From Faucicola osloensis_B (GTDB taxonomy: Bacteria > Pseudomonadota > Gammaproteobacteria > Pseudomonadales > Moraxellaceae), in contig CAXORL010000009.1 of assembly GCA_964211495.1 (NCBI GenBank), positions 1 through 47,607 of the forward strand: 47,607 nt of DNA, in the 5' to 3' direction. This document shows positions 17,252-26,102 of this stretch, piece by piece; within the stretch, counting starts at the first letter, position 1; the number at the start of each line of letters is the position of its first letter. A program made the translations under genes and the position numbers. The notes below the pieces were generated by a model, which ran no database searches, had not been told where the DNA came from, and worked only from the letters and a program-made list of their open reading frames with translations.

Positions 17252-17890
17252 ATGTACCTTAAAACTATTACATTGAACCATCAGCAGATTCATTTATTTG
17301 ATTTGCAAATCAGCCGCACCCAACGCCGATGCCGACGAGCGATTCTAGATAATGAACTCACCGATTACTTTTTTGACCACGACCAAATTAGCTATATTCT
17401 TCACCAAGCAGGACACCCTGCCAAACTGCGACTTGAACCGCTAATGTTACAAAGCATCACCCAGCCCAAACCTGTGTCAAAAATAGATTATCATTTGGCC
17501 ATTAGTTATGCCTTGCCGTTGGTGGCTGTAATGTGGTCGGATCAACGTGTGGCATTGGATTTATGCCATATCTCAGATTTTGACGGCATGAGCGAGCAAG
17601 AAATTAGCACGTTTTGGGAGCTTTATTTTCCCAATGACAGACCAACAGGGCTCAAACACGGGACGTCATCCGCTGAAACTCTCGCAAAGCATTGGTCAGC
17701 GTATGAAGCCAAACTTAAAGCTCTAGGTTTACCGCTGCAGCAATATTCACCATTATTGGTAGAAAAATTTTCTCAGCTCACACTAGTTAGTCAAGTGATA
17801 GAACACGGTGGCAAACAGTTCTCATTATCAATGGCTGCATTTATAACAAACTTGTTAGCTCCCTATAATCAAACACCCTCTGCCGTCTAA
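17252..17890 (+). CDS. 4'-phosphopantetheinyl transferase-like protein (Sfp type)
   Basis: A 212-residue protein, likely the partner that loads the carrier domain of the upstream NRPS with phosphopantetheine from CoA. The signature region is RVALDLCHIS at about residue 103 (the GxDxE-like metal site, though Glu is replaced) and HWSAYEAKLKALGL near 149, which fits the W-[ST]-x-x-E-A-x-x-K-A motif. The altered metal site means activity is plausible rather than certain. The ATG at 17252 is preferred: AAGGGA lies upstream, whereas starts further 5' run back into the NRPS end. The 63-base gap and same strand suggest co-transcription with the NRPS. Confidence 0.72.
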   Translation: MYLKTITLNHQQIHLFDLQISRTQRRCRRAILDNELTDYFFDHDQISYILHQAGHPAKLRLEPLMLQSITQPKPVSKIDYHLAISYALPLVAVMWSDQRVALDLCHISDFDGMSEQEISTFWELYFPNDRPTGLKHGTSSAETLAKHWSAYEAKLKALGLPLQQYSPLLVEKFSQLTLVSQVIEHGGKQFSLSMAAFITNLLAPYNQTPSAV

Positions 17891-17922
17891 ATTTAGTCGC
17901 AACAAAGATAAACCAACTTGTA

Positions 17923-17960
17923 GGGGTCAGCACAGAAAACGGAAAAAATAGCACGCTAAG
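17923..17960. repeat. orphan Tn3-type 38-bp end (left-facing outside)
   Basis: Exactly 38 bases, starting GGGGTCAGCACAGAAAACGG and ending GCACGCTAAG, the classical Tn3-family terminal layout. The similarity to the repeat at 445-624 continues to about 18010. The copy at 28207-28244 is in inverted orientation with 33 of 38 bases matching. Flanking pentamers (TTGTA here, TAATT there) do not match. Confidence 0.75.
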
Positions 17961-18045
17961 GAAATTAGTCGAGTACTTTTAAAATTGATAATGGGTGAAA
18001 TGTCTATAAAACGACCGTACTGTGCACATTGTGCCGAACCTTTCT

Positions 18046-18687
18046 TTATAAAAAATAAATCTCATCAGTCAGTGCCGATATTTCGTCTTTATCATGGCTA
18101 ACATACAGAATAGGAATTTGCGTAGTAGTGATGATTTGCTGAAAAAACGGCAAAATCTCTTGCTTATGAATACTATCTAAGGCGGATAACGGCTCATCAA
18201 GAAGCAGTAATTGCGGAGAATATAGTAAAGCTCGCCCCAAAGCTACTCGTTGTTTTTCACCACCTGACAGCTTGGTTGGCATTCGATGAGTCAAATGCTC
18301 AAGTTTTAACAAGTCGATAATTTCATCAATTTGAAACCGCCGACTTTCTGGTGAGATATTACGATAGCCGAACAATAAATTTTCCATGACAGATTTGTGG
18401 GGAAAAATTTGAGCATCTTGGAACACCAAACCCACTCGTCTTTGCTGGGTCGATAGATTGATTTTCTTTTGGCTGTCAAACCATGTCTGACCATTGATGA
18501 TGATTTTACCCTGTTTGGGTGTATTAATCCCTGCGATACTGTGCAAGATACTGGTTTTACCCGAACCCGACACACCAAATAATCCCATAACTTGCTTGGT
18601 TGATTGTAGGTTTGCTAACAACTGAAATTTACCCAAGCTTAGTAAAAAATCACAATCAAAAACAAGCGGTTGGGTAATATTTGCCAT
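18046..18687 (-). CDS. modC: molybdate ABC transporter ATP-binding protein, C-terminally truncated
   Basis: A 213-residue ATPase that energises molybdate import with ModB and ModA. Walker A GVSGSGKT, Q-loop VFQDAQIFPHKSV, signature LSGGEKQRVALGRALL, Walker B LLLLDEPLSALD and the switch His in VSHD are all present, so the nucleotide-binding core is complete. A standard ModC has about 350 residues with a C-terminal molybdate-binding TOBE domain; here the frame ends at DEIYFL, immediately beside foreign sequence belonging to the Tn3-type end at 17923. Loss of the TOBE domain by that rearrangement is the simplest reading. It is the last gene of a modA-modB-modC set on the minus strand. Confidence 0.85.
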   Translation of the reverse strand: MANITQPLVFDCDFLLSLGKFQLLANLQSTKQVMGLFGVSGSGKTSILHSIAGINTPKQGKIIINGQTWFDSQKKINLSTQQRRVGLVFQDAQIFPHKSVMENLLFGYRNISPESRRFQIDEIIDLLKLEHLTHRMPTKLSGGEKQRVALGRALLYSPQLLLLDEPLSALDSIHKQEILPFFQQIITTTQIPILYVSHDKDEISALTDEIYFL

Positions 18688-18729
18688 AATAATATTCGTT
18701 TAAGGTAGAATTTATTGTAAGGTGACAAG

Positions 18730-19422
18730 CTAAGCCAGTTTGCGTTTCCTATAACGCCCATACCATTGCGACAACCACAATGCCATGAATGCAATACCAA
18801 CCGATAAGACCAACAAGCGCATAATTTGGGAATCACTATCAGGCTGTTGTAATAGACTGTAAATAGCAAGCGGTAGTGTCCGAGTTTCGCCCTCAATATT
18901 ACCGACAAAAGTAATGGTCGCCCCAAATTCCCCCAAACTGCGACAAAACGATAAAATAGCCCCGATCACAATCCCCGCACCCGACAGCGGTAATGTCACT
19001 TGGAAAAACGTTCGCAAACGGCTTGCACCCAGTGTCATGGCAGTTATTTCTAGGCGTTTATCGACCAACTCAATTGCCAAACGAACTGACTGTACCATGA
19101 GTGGAAAACCCATAACTGCCGATGCCAATACCGCACCTTTCCAGTTAAAAGCAAGCTCGAAACCCATTCTTGTTAGGTATTTGCCAATTAAGCCTTCATT
19201 GCCAAATAGCACAAGCAATATATAACCTGGTACAACCGGCGGCAATACAAGCGGTAAAAATACCAAAGTTTCAAATAACGATTTACCCCAAAAATCCTTA
19301 CGGGCGAGCAACCACCCCATGCCAATGGCAGGGACAAGGTTAATCAGCAAGCTAAAACTTGCCACTTGGCAAGATAGCTTAATCACTTCAATTTCTTCTG
19401 GCGTCAAATTGGGTACTAACAT
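18730..19422 (-). CDS. modB: molybdate ABC transporter permease
   Basis: A 230-residue inner-membrane permease with five or six hydrophobic helices. The coupling-loop motif EITAMTLGASRLRTFFQVTLP (EAA loop) and GAILSFCRSLGEFGATITFVG near residue 145-165 are typical of ModB. It forms the channel through which molybdate passes from ModA. It starts at ATG 19422, 14 bases after the modA stop, and is followed 42 bases later by the truncated modC. The length is normal for the family and no lesion is seen. Confidence 0.93.
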   Translation of the reverse strand: MLVPNLTPEEIEVIKLSCQVASFSLLINLVPAIGMGWLLARKDFWGKSLFETLVFLPLVLPPVVPGYILLVLFGNEGLIGKYLTRMGFELAFNWKGAVLASAVMGFPLMVQSVRLAIELVDKRLEITAMTLGASRLRTFFQVTLPLSGAGIVIGAILSFCRSLGEFGATITFVGNIEGETRTLPLAIYSLLQQPDSDSQIMRLLVLSVGIAFMALWLSQWYGRYRKRKLA

Positions 19423-19436
19423 AGTTATTTGATTGC

Positions 19437-20195
19437 TTATTGCAGCCCATTAAAGCCATATTTTTTATAAATCGCTTTGGCAAGAGCGGATTGTAAGAAT
19501 TGGTAATAGCGCTGTGTCTCAGCGTTTTTCTTAACCATAGCAATGGGATAAACGATCGGTGTATGCGTAGTCAGTGGGAACACACCAATAATTTGTACAT
19601 TTTTTGCCACCGCTGCATCGGTTGCATACACGACACCAAGCTGACATTCCCCACGATTAACAAAGTTTAACGCCGCACGTACGTCTTCGGTTTCAACGAG
19701 ACGTGGTTTGAGCGTATCCCACCAGCCAAGATTTGTCATGGCTTGTTTCGCATATTTGCCGACTGGTACACTTGAGGTATTACCTGTACACCATTTGCCC
19801 GTGAATGCTCCACCCATATTAAAGGATTTTTCCATTCTAATTGGTGTGGTAATAGGTTTTGATTTTGGTGTGATTAAAACCAAACGGTTGCCTAAAATAT
19901 TTTTGTAAGTACCACCGATGATTTTATTTTTTTTGCTTAAATAATCCATCCAAGCCGTGTCTGCTGAGATAAATATATCTGCCCCTGCCCCTTGTTCGAT
20001 TTGTTTGGCAAGGGCTGATGAGGCAGCATAAGAGGTTTTTACTTTGGTTTTGTATTGTTCTGTATACAGTTTATTAATATCGTTAATGGCATTGGTCATG
20101 CTGGCAGCAGCATAAATAGTGATATCAGCATTGGCGATTTGGTTAACACCCATGGTAAGGGCTGCTAAAATCAGGGTTTTTGCGACAAATTTCAT
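19437..20195 (-). CDS. modA: periplasmic molybdate-binding protein
   Basis: A 252-residue substrate-binding protein. A signal peptide (MKFVAKTLILAALTMGVNQI...ANA) leads to the mature protein with ITIYAAASMTNAINDI, SSALAKQIEQGAGADIFISA, WMDYLS and EDVRAALNFVNRGECQLGVV, all typical of ModA and its oxyanion pocket. It captures molybdate (or tungstate) in the periplasm for ModBC. The start at 20195 is chosen because AGAGGA lies eight bases upstream; the longer reading from 20219 puts charged residues before the signal peptide. No ModE operator or molybdenum-cofactor riboswitch was recognised in the 280 bases upstream. Confidence 0.93.
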   Translation of the reverse strand: MKFVAKTLILAALTMGVNQIANADITIYAAASMTNAINDINKLYTEQYKTKVKTSYAASSALAKQIEQGAGADIFISADTAWMDYLSKKNKIIGGTYKNILGNRLVLITPKSKPITTPIRMEKSFNMGGAFTGKWCTGNTSSVPVGKYAKQAMTNLGWWDTLKPRLVETEDVRAALNFVNRGECQLGVVYATDAAVAKNVQIIGVFPLTTHTPIVYPIAMVKKNAETQRYYQFLQSALAKAIYKKYGFNGLQ

Positions 20196-20483
20196 GCGAT
20201 TTTCCTCTCTTATATCCAATGTTAATCTTTTTTTACACCCAAGATAATGTGCGATGATTTAATTAAAACGGTGACAGTTGTGACAACGTTTGAACGCAGT
20301 TTTTGGGGCTGTGTTAGGCGCTTATATTTTCTGGTAAAAATAAATTTTTAGAAATAAGCGGATTAAGTTTTTGATATTTTAATTCTTAGATTGTAGCATG
20401 AAGAGCAACGTTTAATATGAACAAAGAGGTAAGTAAGGTATATGCTGTTACACTTGTTTATCAACTCTCACATATCAAACGAC

Positions 20484-20704
20484 ATGAAACAATACACACA
20501 CCTTACCCAAGAACAAAGATAGCAAATATCTGCGTTAAAGAAAATAGAAATCAGTGATAGCGAAATTGCCAGAAGCATTGGCTGTAACACATCGACTATT
20601 AGCCGAGAAATCAAGCGAAACATAGGGAAGCGAGGATATTGTCCAAAGTAAGCCCATAGGTTGGCTGCAAAACGCAAGCCTAGGAATGTTAAGTAATCTG
20701 CATA
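20484..20704 (+). pseudogene. IS30-family transposase N-terminus, remnant
   Basis: An ATG at 20484 starts MKQYTHLTQEQR, followed after a TAG by QISALKKIEISDSEIARSIG and CNTSTISREIKRNIGKRGY, the helix-turn-helix of IS30 transposases. A second stop and loss of the remaining 250 or so residues make it a relic. Terminal repeats were not found. The rest of 20196-20833 holds no gene. Confidence 0.8.
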
Positions 20705-20833
20705 ATGCATTCAAAATAATCGCTACTATATTAAGCAAACTGTTTTTACTGCTATCCTGCTATCCAAAAGACTTGTAAAAATAGATGAATACTAGCACAA
20801 TCATTAAACTTAATTTTGTTAAAATTGCCTTGC

Positions 20834-23284
20834 ATGTCTATTTATCAACTTAAAAGCCAGTTTCAAAACCAATTACGTCCTATCAGTGATGAATTAGCCA
20901 AACAAGGCTTTACTGCCAATCAAGTGACAGTATCAGCTATTGCTCTTAGCGGGGCAACTGCCTATGTCATTGCCTACCAAGCGGATAAGACGCCAGCACT
21001 TTGGTACAGTCTGCCTATCAGTCTGTTTATACGAATGGCCATGAATGCCATTGATGGAATGATGGCAAAGGAACATGGTCAAGCATCAACCTTAGGCGTA
21101 TGGCTAAATGAAGTGGGAGATATCGTTTCTGACCGAGTTTTAATAGGCAGCTTATCGCCACACCTAAGGCAGCACCGAACTGCCTTGCAAAGTGTACAAC
21201 GACTAACTCTTACCACAGAGATTATAGCGGTTATCAGTCAGCAGATGGTTAACCTTCGGGCTAATGAAGGCCCTTTAGGTAAAAGTGATAGAGCGTTTGA
21301 ACTCGGGGTAATCGGCGTCCTAGCAGGGGCTGGCTTCTCGTTACTACCGTATGCCCGCTATATCTTTTTAGCCAATCAGCTCCTGCTGATAAAAACTATA
21401 ATTAATCGCTTACAATTTATTGCTACACAGTATTGGCACCAGCAACACCAAGAAGCAGCACAACGCCTTTTAATCACACATACTTTAGAGAATTCTATGA
21501 AAACTACCACTAAAATCGAAGAAACCATTAACTGTTTTAACAGTTATGACGGCACTGCCATGTTTTACCGTTGTTGGCTTGGCAAATCAATAGATGACAT
21601 CAAAGCCAATGCCGAAAAGGAAAAAATTGTTGTTTTGCTGCACCGTGGACATGAGCATTCAGGACGATTGACCGAATTAGCTCACGCCTTTGCACAAGCA
21701 GGTTATCAGGTGTTTGCATGGGATGCCCGAGGCAATGGCCGCTCAGGGGGAGATCGAGACGATGCCGAAAACTTCGCCCAATTGGTACGCGACTTAGATG
21801 AGTTTATTGGGGTAGTGAAAGCCCAAACTGCAACTATCGATGCACAGTTGTTATTGGTCGCCAGTAGCTTAGGCGCGGTGATTGCGACTAGTTGGGTACA
21901 CGATTACGCACCGACTGTGCGAGGTATGATTTTAGGTACCCCGGCCTTTGCCATTCGTTTGTATGTACCATTTGCAATGCCAGCATTAAAAGTCGCTAAA
22001 AAGTTAGGGGTTATGTCGCGTGTCTCAAGTTACGTTAAAGCCAAGGTGCTTACCCATGACGATGCGGCACAGCAAGCTTACAATGAAGATCCTTTGATTT
22101 CATCGAGTATCTCACGCAATCTATTAATCGACTCATTACAAACCGGCAAACGCTTGGTTGATGACGCAGGTGCTATCGTTACCCCGACCTTTATCCTATG
22201 CGCGGGTAAAGACTATGTCGTTGATAAACGAGTCATCCGAGACTTTTATGAAGCGATACGCTCACCGATGAAACGCTGGGCTTACTATCCAGACAGCTAT
22301 CATGCGCTTTTTCATGAAGTCAATAAACAGCAGGTATTTGCTGACTGCATTGAGTTTGCTGATAAGATTTTTGCACAGCCGCTATCGCAAGTAGATTTAC
22401 AACATGCGGATAACCCCCAAAGCCAAGCGGATAGCTACAGTAAAGATCGGGTCGATAGAATGGCGGTCAATGGCTTTAACCCACAGTTTGCCTTAACCAA
22501 ATTTGCCATCCAAAAATTCGGTAATATCAGCGATGGCGTTGCCACGGGTGTCAAGCATGGTTTTGACTCAGGCAGCTCACTTGAAAAAGTCTATCAAAAC
22601 CAGCCGCAGGGCAAAAACTTCTTGGGTAAAGTGGTGGATCAATTCTACTTGAACAACATTGGGTGGCGAGGCATTCGTATCCGTAAACAACACCTATTAG
22701 AATTGGGTCAACTGGCGATTGAGCAACTACAAAAAACTGCCAGTGATACGCCCATTCATGCAATGGATATCGCCAGTGGCAACGGTTACTACATGTTTGA
22801 ATTGGCACAAGGCAATGCAGATTTACACGCAGAGCTACGCGATTATGATAGCCATAATATTGAAGTCATGATGCAAAAGGCATTGCAACAAGGCTTGAGT
22901 GGGCGTCTTATGGCAGTACAAAAAGATGCTTTTGACCCCAACAGTTATCAAAATCAAGCACAATATCAGCTTGCTGTGGCTTCTGGGGTATTTGAGCTAT
23001 TTAGCGATAATACCAAAGTTAAAACTGCCATACAGGGTATTTATAGCCAGCTAACAAAGGGCGGTTACTTTATTTATACCAACCAACCTTGGCACCCTGA
23101 GCAAGAGTTTATAGGTAAAACGCTTAATAGTCATCAAGGCAAAGATTGGGTAATGCGTTGCCGCAGCCAAGCAGAAATCGATCAGTTAGTGACTCAAGCA
23201 GGTTTTGAAAAAGTCACCATGCGCATAGATGAGTTTGGCATTTTCACTGTGTCATTAGCCGTTAAGCCAACTGTCAACGCATGA
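20834..23284 (+). CDS. fused CDP-alcohol phosphatidyltransferase / alpha-beta hydrolase / SAM methyltransferase
   Basis: An 816-residue three-domain protein. Residues 1-215: a membrane CDP-alcohol phosphatidyltransferase whose motif DG-x2-AK-x8-G-x3-NEVGD-x3-D lies at 74-100; it would join an alcohol to CDP-diacylglycerol. Residues 222-535: an alpha/beta hydrolase with ASSLG (Ser345 as nucleophile), an acid in CAGKDYVVD and a His in DSYHALFHE. Residues 540-816: a class I methyltransferase with DIASGNG from Asp645. Hydrolase-methyltransferase fusions are known in gamma-proteobacteria; adding the phosphatidyltransferase is unusual. An internal ATG at 21497 (residue 222), with AGAGAA upstream, may be the original hydrolase start. 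The ATG at 20834 is preferred over the TTG at 20816. The next gene overlaps by four bases. Confidence 0.8.
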   Translation: MSIYQLKSQFQNQLRPISDELAKQGFTANQVTVSAIALSGATAYVIAYQADKTPALWYSLPISLFIRMAMNAIDGMMAKEHGQASTLGVWLNEVGDIVSDRVLIGSLSPHLRQHRTALQSVQRLTLTTEIIAVISQQMVNLRANEGPLGKSDRAFELGVIGVLAGAGFSLLPYARYIFLANQLLLIKTIINRLQFIATQYWHQQHQEAAQRLLITHTLENSMKTTTKIEETINCFNSYDGTAMFYRCWLGKSIDDIKANAEKEKIVVLLHRGHEHSGRLTELAHAFAQAGYQVFAWDARGNGRSGGDRDDAENFAQLVRDLDEFIGVVKAQTATIDAQLLLVASSLGAVIATSWVHDYAPTVRGMILGTPAFAIRLYVPFAMPALKVAKKLGVMSRVSSYVKAKVLTHDDAAQQAYNEDPLISSSISRNLLIDSLQTGKRLVDDAGAIVTPTFILCAGKDYVVDKRVIRDFYEAIRSPMKRWAYYPDSYHALFHEVNKQQVFADCIEFADKIFAQPLSQVDLQHADNPQSQADSYSKDRVDRMAVNGFNPQFALTKFAIQKFGNISDGVATGVKHGFDSGSSLEKVYQNQPQGKNFLGKVVDQFYLNNIGWRGIRIRKQHLLELGQLAIEQLQKTASDTPIHAMDIASGNGYYMFELAQGNADLHAELRDYDSHNIEVMMQKALQQGLSGRLMAVQKDAFDPNSYQNQAQYQLAVASGVFELFSDNTKVKTAIQGIYSQLTKGGYFIYTNQPWHPEQEFIGKTLNSHQGKDWVMRCRSQAEIDQLVTQAGFEKVTMRIDEFGIFTVSLAVKPTVNA

Positions 23285-24399
23285 GCGAAGTGCCTGCAGT
23301 AGTCCGCCAAACAAAGCCATTTAATACGGCCGTCCTTTTCTCTGGCGGTGGGCTTCGTTTTGGTTACTATTTGGGCATGTACCAAGCGCTATGTGAACAG
23401 GCAAAAACCCCTGATATTATCTTAGCGAGTTGTGGCGGGGCATTTGTAGCTGGATTATTAGAGGTAACGGGTGGCGATAGCGAGCAGGCATTTGAGCGAT
23501 TACAAAGCCGAGAATGCTATGACATGCTCTGCCGCATTACCCCAAAGCCACCTAAACAGGTTACGGGGCACGCACTACCTGCATTGCAGCGCTTAATAGT
23601 GAGTCAAGCTTGGCAGCTAGCAAAAAACTCCCCACTAAATGTTATCAAGCGCCGACCAACGCCTCCTAACAAAATCCTTGATAGGCTAGCACATCAGAGC
23701 ATTGCTACGATTAAAGATGAAAGCGCTGATAATCCATTGTGGCCATGGCAACTCTCACAACAGAGTGCCATAATTAACAGTTTGGTTATCGCCAGTCGGC
23801 TATACAATGATAAGGCGGCTCATCAATGGCAAGTCGTGCTACGCTGTAGTAAGCAAGCCTTAGCCAGTGAAATTGAAAAATTAAGTCTTTTAAATGCTCT
23901 AGCGCCTTACCAACCTGACACGATTCATTCCTCTCACTGGGTTACCGCAGATATGCCCTTGGCAGTTGCCGTGCGTGCGTCCATTTCAGATATGTATTAC
24001 CTACCACCACTTACATGGCAAAGTCACTTACTGATGGGTGGTGTACTCAATTTAACCCCGATTGAACTGGCTTGTGAGCTGGCTCATGAGGTCTATGCTG
24101 AAACCAAGGCAAATTATGATCGCTTGTTAGCAGAACCAGCGATTTATAGCACATTTGGTTTTCTCGCCAATCAGCGACTTGCTCATGTGCACCAGTATCA
24201 AACGCTAGACAGTGAAATCCATTGGATAGAGACTGCTGATAACGCCAAACACATTCGCCCTGCGATGGCGAAAAAACTGCAACTCCGTCAAGGCTATATT
24301 GACGTAACACGCCCTGATTATGCAACCTTTCAAGCGATTATGCACGAGCAATATGATTATGGCTATGAACGCACAATAGCTAAACTGCGAGAATCCTAA
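23281..24399 (+). CDS. patatin-like phospholipase, catalytic Asp apparently lost
   Basis: A 372-residue patatin-like protein. The oxyanion motif SGGGLRFG is at 21-28 and the nucleophile Ser50 sits in ILASCGGAF, a variant of GxSxG. In the family the second catalytic residue is Asp in a D-G-[GA] motif; here the equivalent stretch reads HLLMGGVLNLTP, with Met in place of Asp. So lipid acyl hydrolysis may be impaired or performed differently. ATG 23281 overlaps the preceding stop (ATGA) and its own TAA overlaps the next ATG, so it is embedded in a tightly coupled lipid operon. It is probably cytosolic or membrane-associated, acting on phospholipid acyl chains. Confidence 0.82.
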   Translation: MSEVPAVVRQTKPFNTAVLFSGGGLRFGYYLGMYQALCEQAKTPDIILASCGGAFVAGLLEVTGGDSEQAFERLQSRECYDMLCRITPKPPKQVTGHALPALQRLIVSQAWQLAKNSPLNVIKRRPTPPNKILDRLAHQSIATIKDESADNPLWPWQLSQQSAIINSLVIASRLYNDKAAHQWQVVLRCSKQALASEIEKLSLLNALAPYQPDTIHSSHWVTADMPLAVAVRASISDMYYLPPLTWQSHLLMGGVLNLTPIELACELAHEVYAETKANYDRLLAEPAIYSTFGFLANQRLAHVHQYQTLDSEIHWIETADNAKHIRPAMAKKLQLRQGYIDVTRPDYATFQAIMHEQYDYGYERTIAKLRES

Positions 24400-25178
24400 T
24401 GAAACATATTATCATTATTGGCGGTACCAGTGGTATCGGTTTAGCGTTGGCAGACTGGCATTTGAATCAAAGTTGGCAAGTTACTGTGATTGGCAGTAAT
24501 GCTGAGAAAATTGCCAAGTTACCCCAATCATTACTTCAAAATCCCGCATTTACCGCCCATGTTTGTGATATTAGCGATAATATCGCAAGGAGAAAATTGT
24601 TTGATAAACTGGCGCCACAGCCGTTTAACCGACTGATTTATTGTGCAGGTAAATATTACAATGAGCGTCAGTACCAACTTAATCAAGATGAAAGCCAACA
24701 CATGCTAGCGATTAATTTACAGGCATTTCAGGCAGTCTTTGGCTGGGCAAGTGAACAATTAAAGCACAGCTATGATACCGACAAATCACTGATTGCAATT
24801 GCTTCAGTCGCAGGGTTGCTGGATTTTGAGGATGCCAGTTTGTACGCTAAATGCAAGCGAGCGATGATAGCCAGTTGCGATGCTTATCGCATAGGGCTGC
24901 GACCCTTTCACATTAACGTCATTTGTATTGCTTCAGGTTACATTGATACCAATCAACTGCGCTCACTCAATAATGGCGATGCCAGTCATAAGCCCCATAT
25001 AATTAGCGAACAACAAGCAGCTAAAGAAATCATGACGGCGATTGAGCAAAATATAGCCTTGCATATTTTTCCAAAGCCGATGAAACGTACTATCTCGCTA
25101 TTGTCCGTATTACCCAAACCGCTACTCAATCAGATTATGAAACTGCAATATCGGCATCAAGACAAACAAGTGCGATAA
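24399..25178 (+). CDS. short-chain dehydrogenase/reductase of the lipid cluster
   Basis: A 259-residue SDR. The cofactor turn is GGTSGIG at 8-14, the NNAG motif is replaced by YCAGKY, and the catalytic residues appear in AIASVAGLLDFEDASLYAKCK (Ser, Tyr and Lys with normal spacing). The alcohol or ketone handled is unknown; in a phospholipid cluster it could reduce a head-group precursor or an acyl chain. The ATG overlaps the patatin stop by one base. Its 3' end overlaps the convergent CdsA-like gene by 22 bases. It is the last gene of the plus-strand operon 20834-25178. Confidence 0.82.
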   Translation: MKHIIIIGGTSGIGLALADWHLNQSWQVTVIGSNAEKIAKLPQSLLQNPAFTAHVCDISDNIARRKLFDKLAPQPFNRLIYCAGKYYNERQYQLNQDESQHMLAINLQAFQAVFGWASEQLKHSYDTDKSLIAIASVAGLLDFEDASLYAKCKRAMIASCDAYRIGLRPFHINVICIASGYIDTNQLRSLNNGDASHKPHIISEQQAAKEIMTAIEQNIALHIFPKPMKRTISLLSVLPKPLLNQIMKLQYRHQDKQVR

Positions 25179-25957
25179 ATGAGCCAAAAAGCTGGTACAG
25201 CGAGGATTAAGCTATCAATCCTATCTATAATACCCCCATGACCCTTTAGCCATCGCCCCATGTCCTTAACGCCATGACTACGCTTGACGGCTGATTCTAG
25301 TAAATCTCCGACAATACCAATGCTGGTCAATATACAGGCAAGTATAAAAATCTGAATATAGTTAAAAGGGGTTAAAAACTTGCCAATGGGTAAGCTCAGG
25401 GCGGAAGTCAGCATACAACCAAATAAGGCGCCTTCAATGGTTTTATTGGGGCTAATAATAGGTGCAAGTTTACGCTTGAATAAGCGTTGCCCAAGCAGTC
25501 TTCCCATCAAATATTGGCCAATATCATTAAACTGAATCACGAAAATAACAAAAATCAAGATGCCTAGCTGATGTTGCTGGTTCAATGACGTGCCTAGGTC
25601 AATAAAAGCGATAATAAATAGGCTAAATACTAGGATAAAGAGGCTGTCAAGATATCGTTGCTTGGCGGTTTGGCTAGGAAACTGTCGAAACAAGCGGCGA
25701 ATTTCATGCTGACCTTTGAGTGCCATCAGTACGGCTAATAGCGCAATACCAAAAGCAAAGTCTGGGGTGTTAATAATCAAGCCGACTAGTAGCAAACTTA
25801 ACAGCACTATCCAGGAGCGGACCGTGTAATAAACCGTACCAAAGCGTAAATGACCGCCTAAAGTTTTCAATGTTAGCCAAACCATGGTGGCAAGTAACAG
25901 TAGCGCTATCAAGAAAACCACAGGTTTTAACAACACAATACTCACCAAACCCACCAC
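25157..25957 (-). CDS. phosphatidate cytidylyltransferase (CdsA-like)
   Basis: A 266-residue integral membrane protein with about seven hydrophobic segments and the CdsA signature near its end: SAVKRSHGVKD, then GHGGIIDRIDS. CdsA makes CDP-diacylglycerol from phosphatidate and CTP, exactly the donor needed by the CDP-alcohol phosphatidyltransferase domain encoded at 20834. This looks like a dedicated second copy; a housekeeping cdsA would be expected elsewhere. The start is uncertain: a GTG at 25957 is the best in-frame choice, with stops further upstream and no ATG. It is convergent with the SDR and upstream of it lies the PAP2/phosphatase gene, transcribed in the same direction. Confidence 0.83.
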   Translation of the reverse strand: MVGLVSIVLLKPVVFLIALLLLATMVWLTLKTLGGHLRFGTVYYTVRSWIVLLSLLLVGLIINTPDFAFGIALLAVLMALKGQHEIRRLFRQFPSQTAKQRYLDSLFILVFSLFIIAFIDLGTSLNQQHQLGILIFVIFVIQFNDIGQYLMGRLLGQRLFKRKLAPIISPNKTIEGALFGCMLTSALSLPIGKFLTPFNYIQIFILACILTSIGIVGDLLESAVKRSHGVKDMGRWLKGHGGIIDRIDSLILAVPAFWLIYRTCLS

Positions 25958-26102
25958 AATTGATTGTAATAGTCTTTTAAATTCAGTTTAATAGGGCATC
26001 AAGCTCGTTTGCTGTACCATTTGTCCTGTCTTCGCTTGCTTTGGTTGTCTTAAAATGAATTTATTTGACTACAAAATTCTATAATTAAAAATTCTAGCAC
26101 AG

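Noticed and set aside
17999..18103. short plus-strand frame with MSIKRPYCAHCAEPF, a zinc-ribbon look
   Set aside because: It lies at the junction between the Tn3-type end and modC, overlaps the antisense 3' end of modC and stops after about 34 codons. Possibly the start of a lost transposase, but not supportable.
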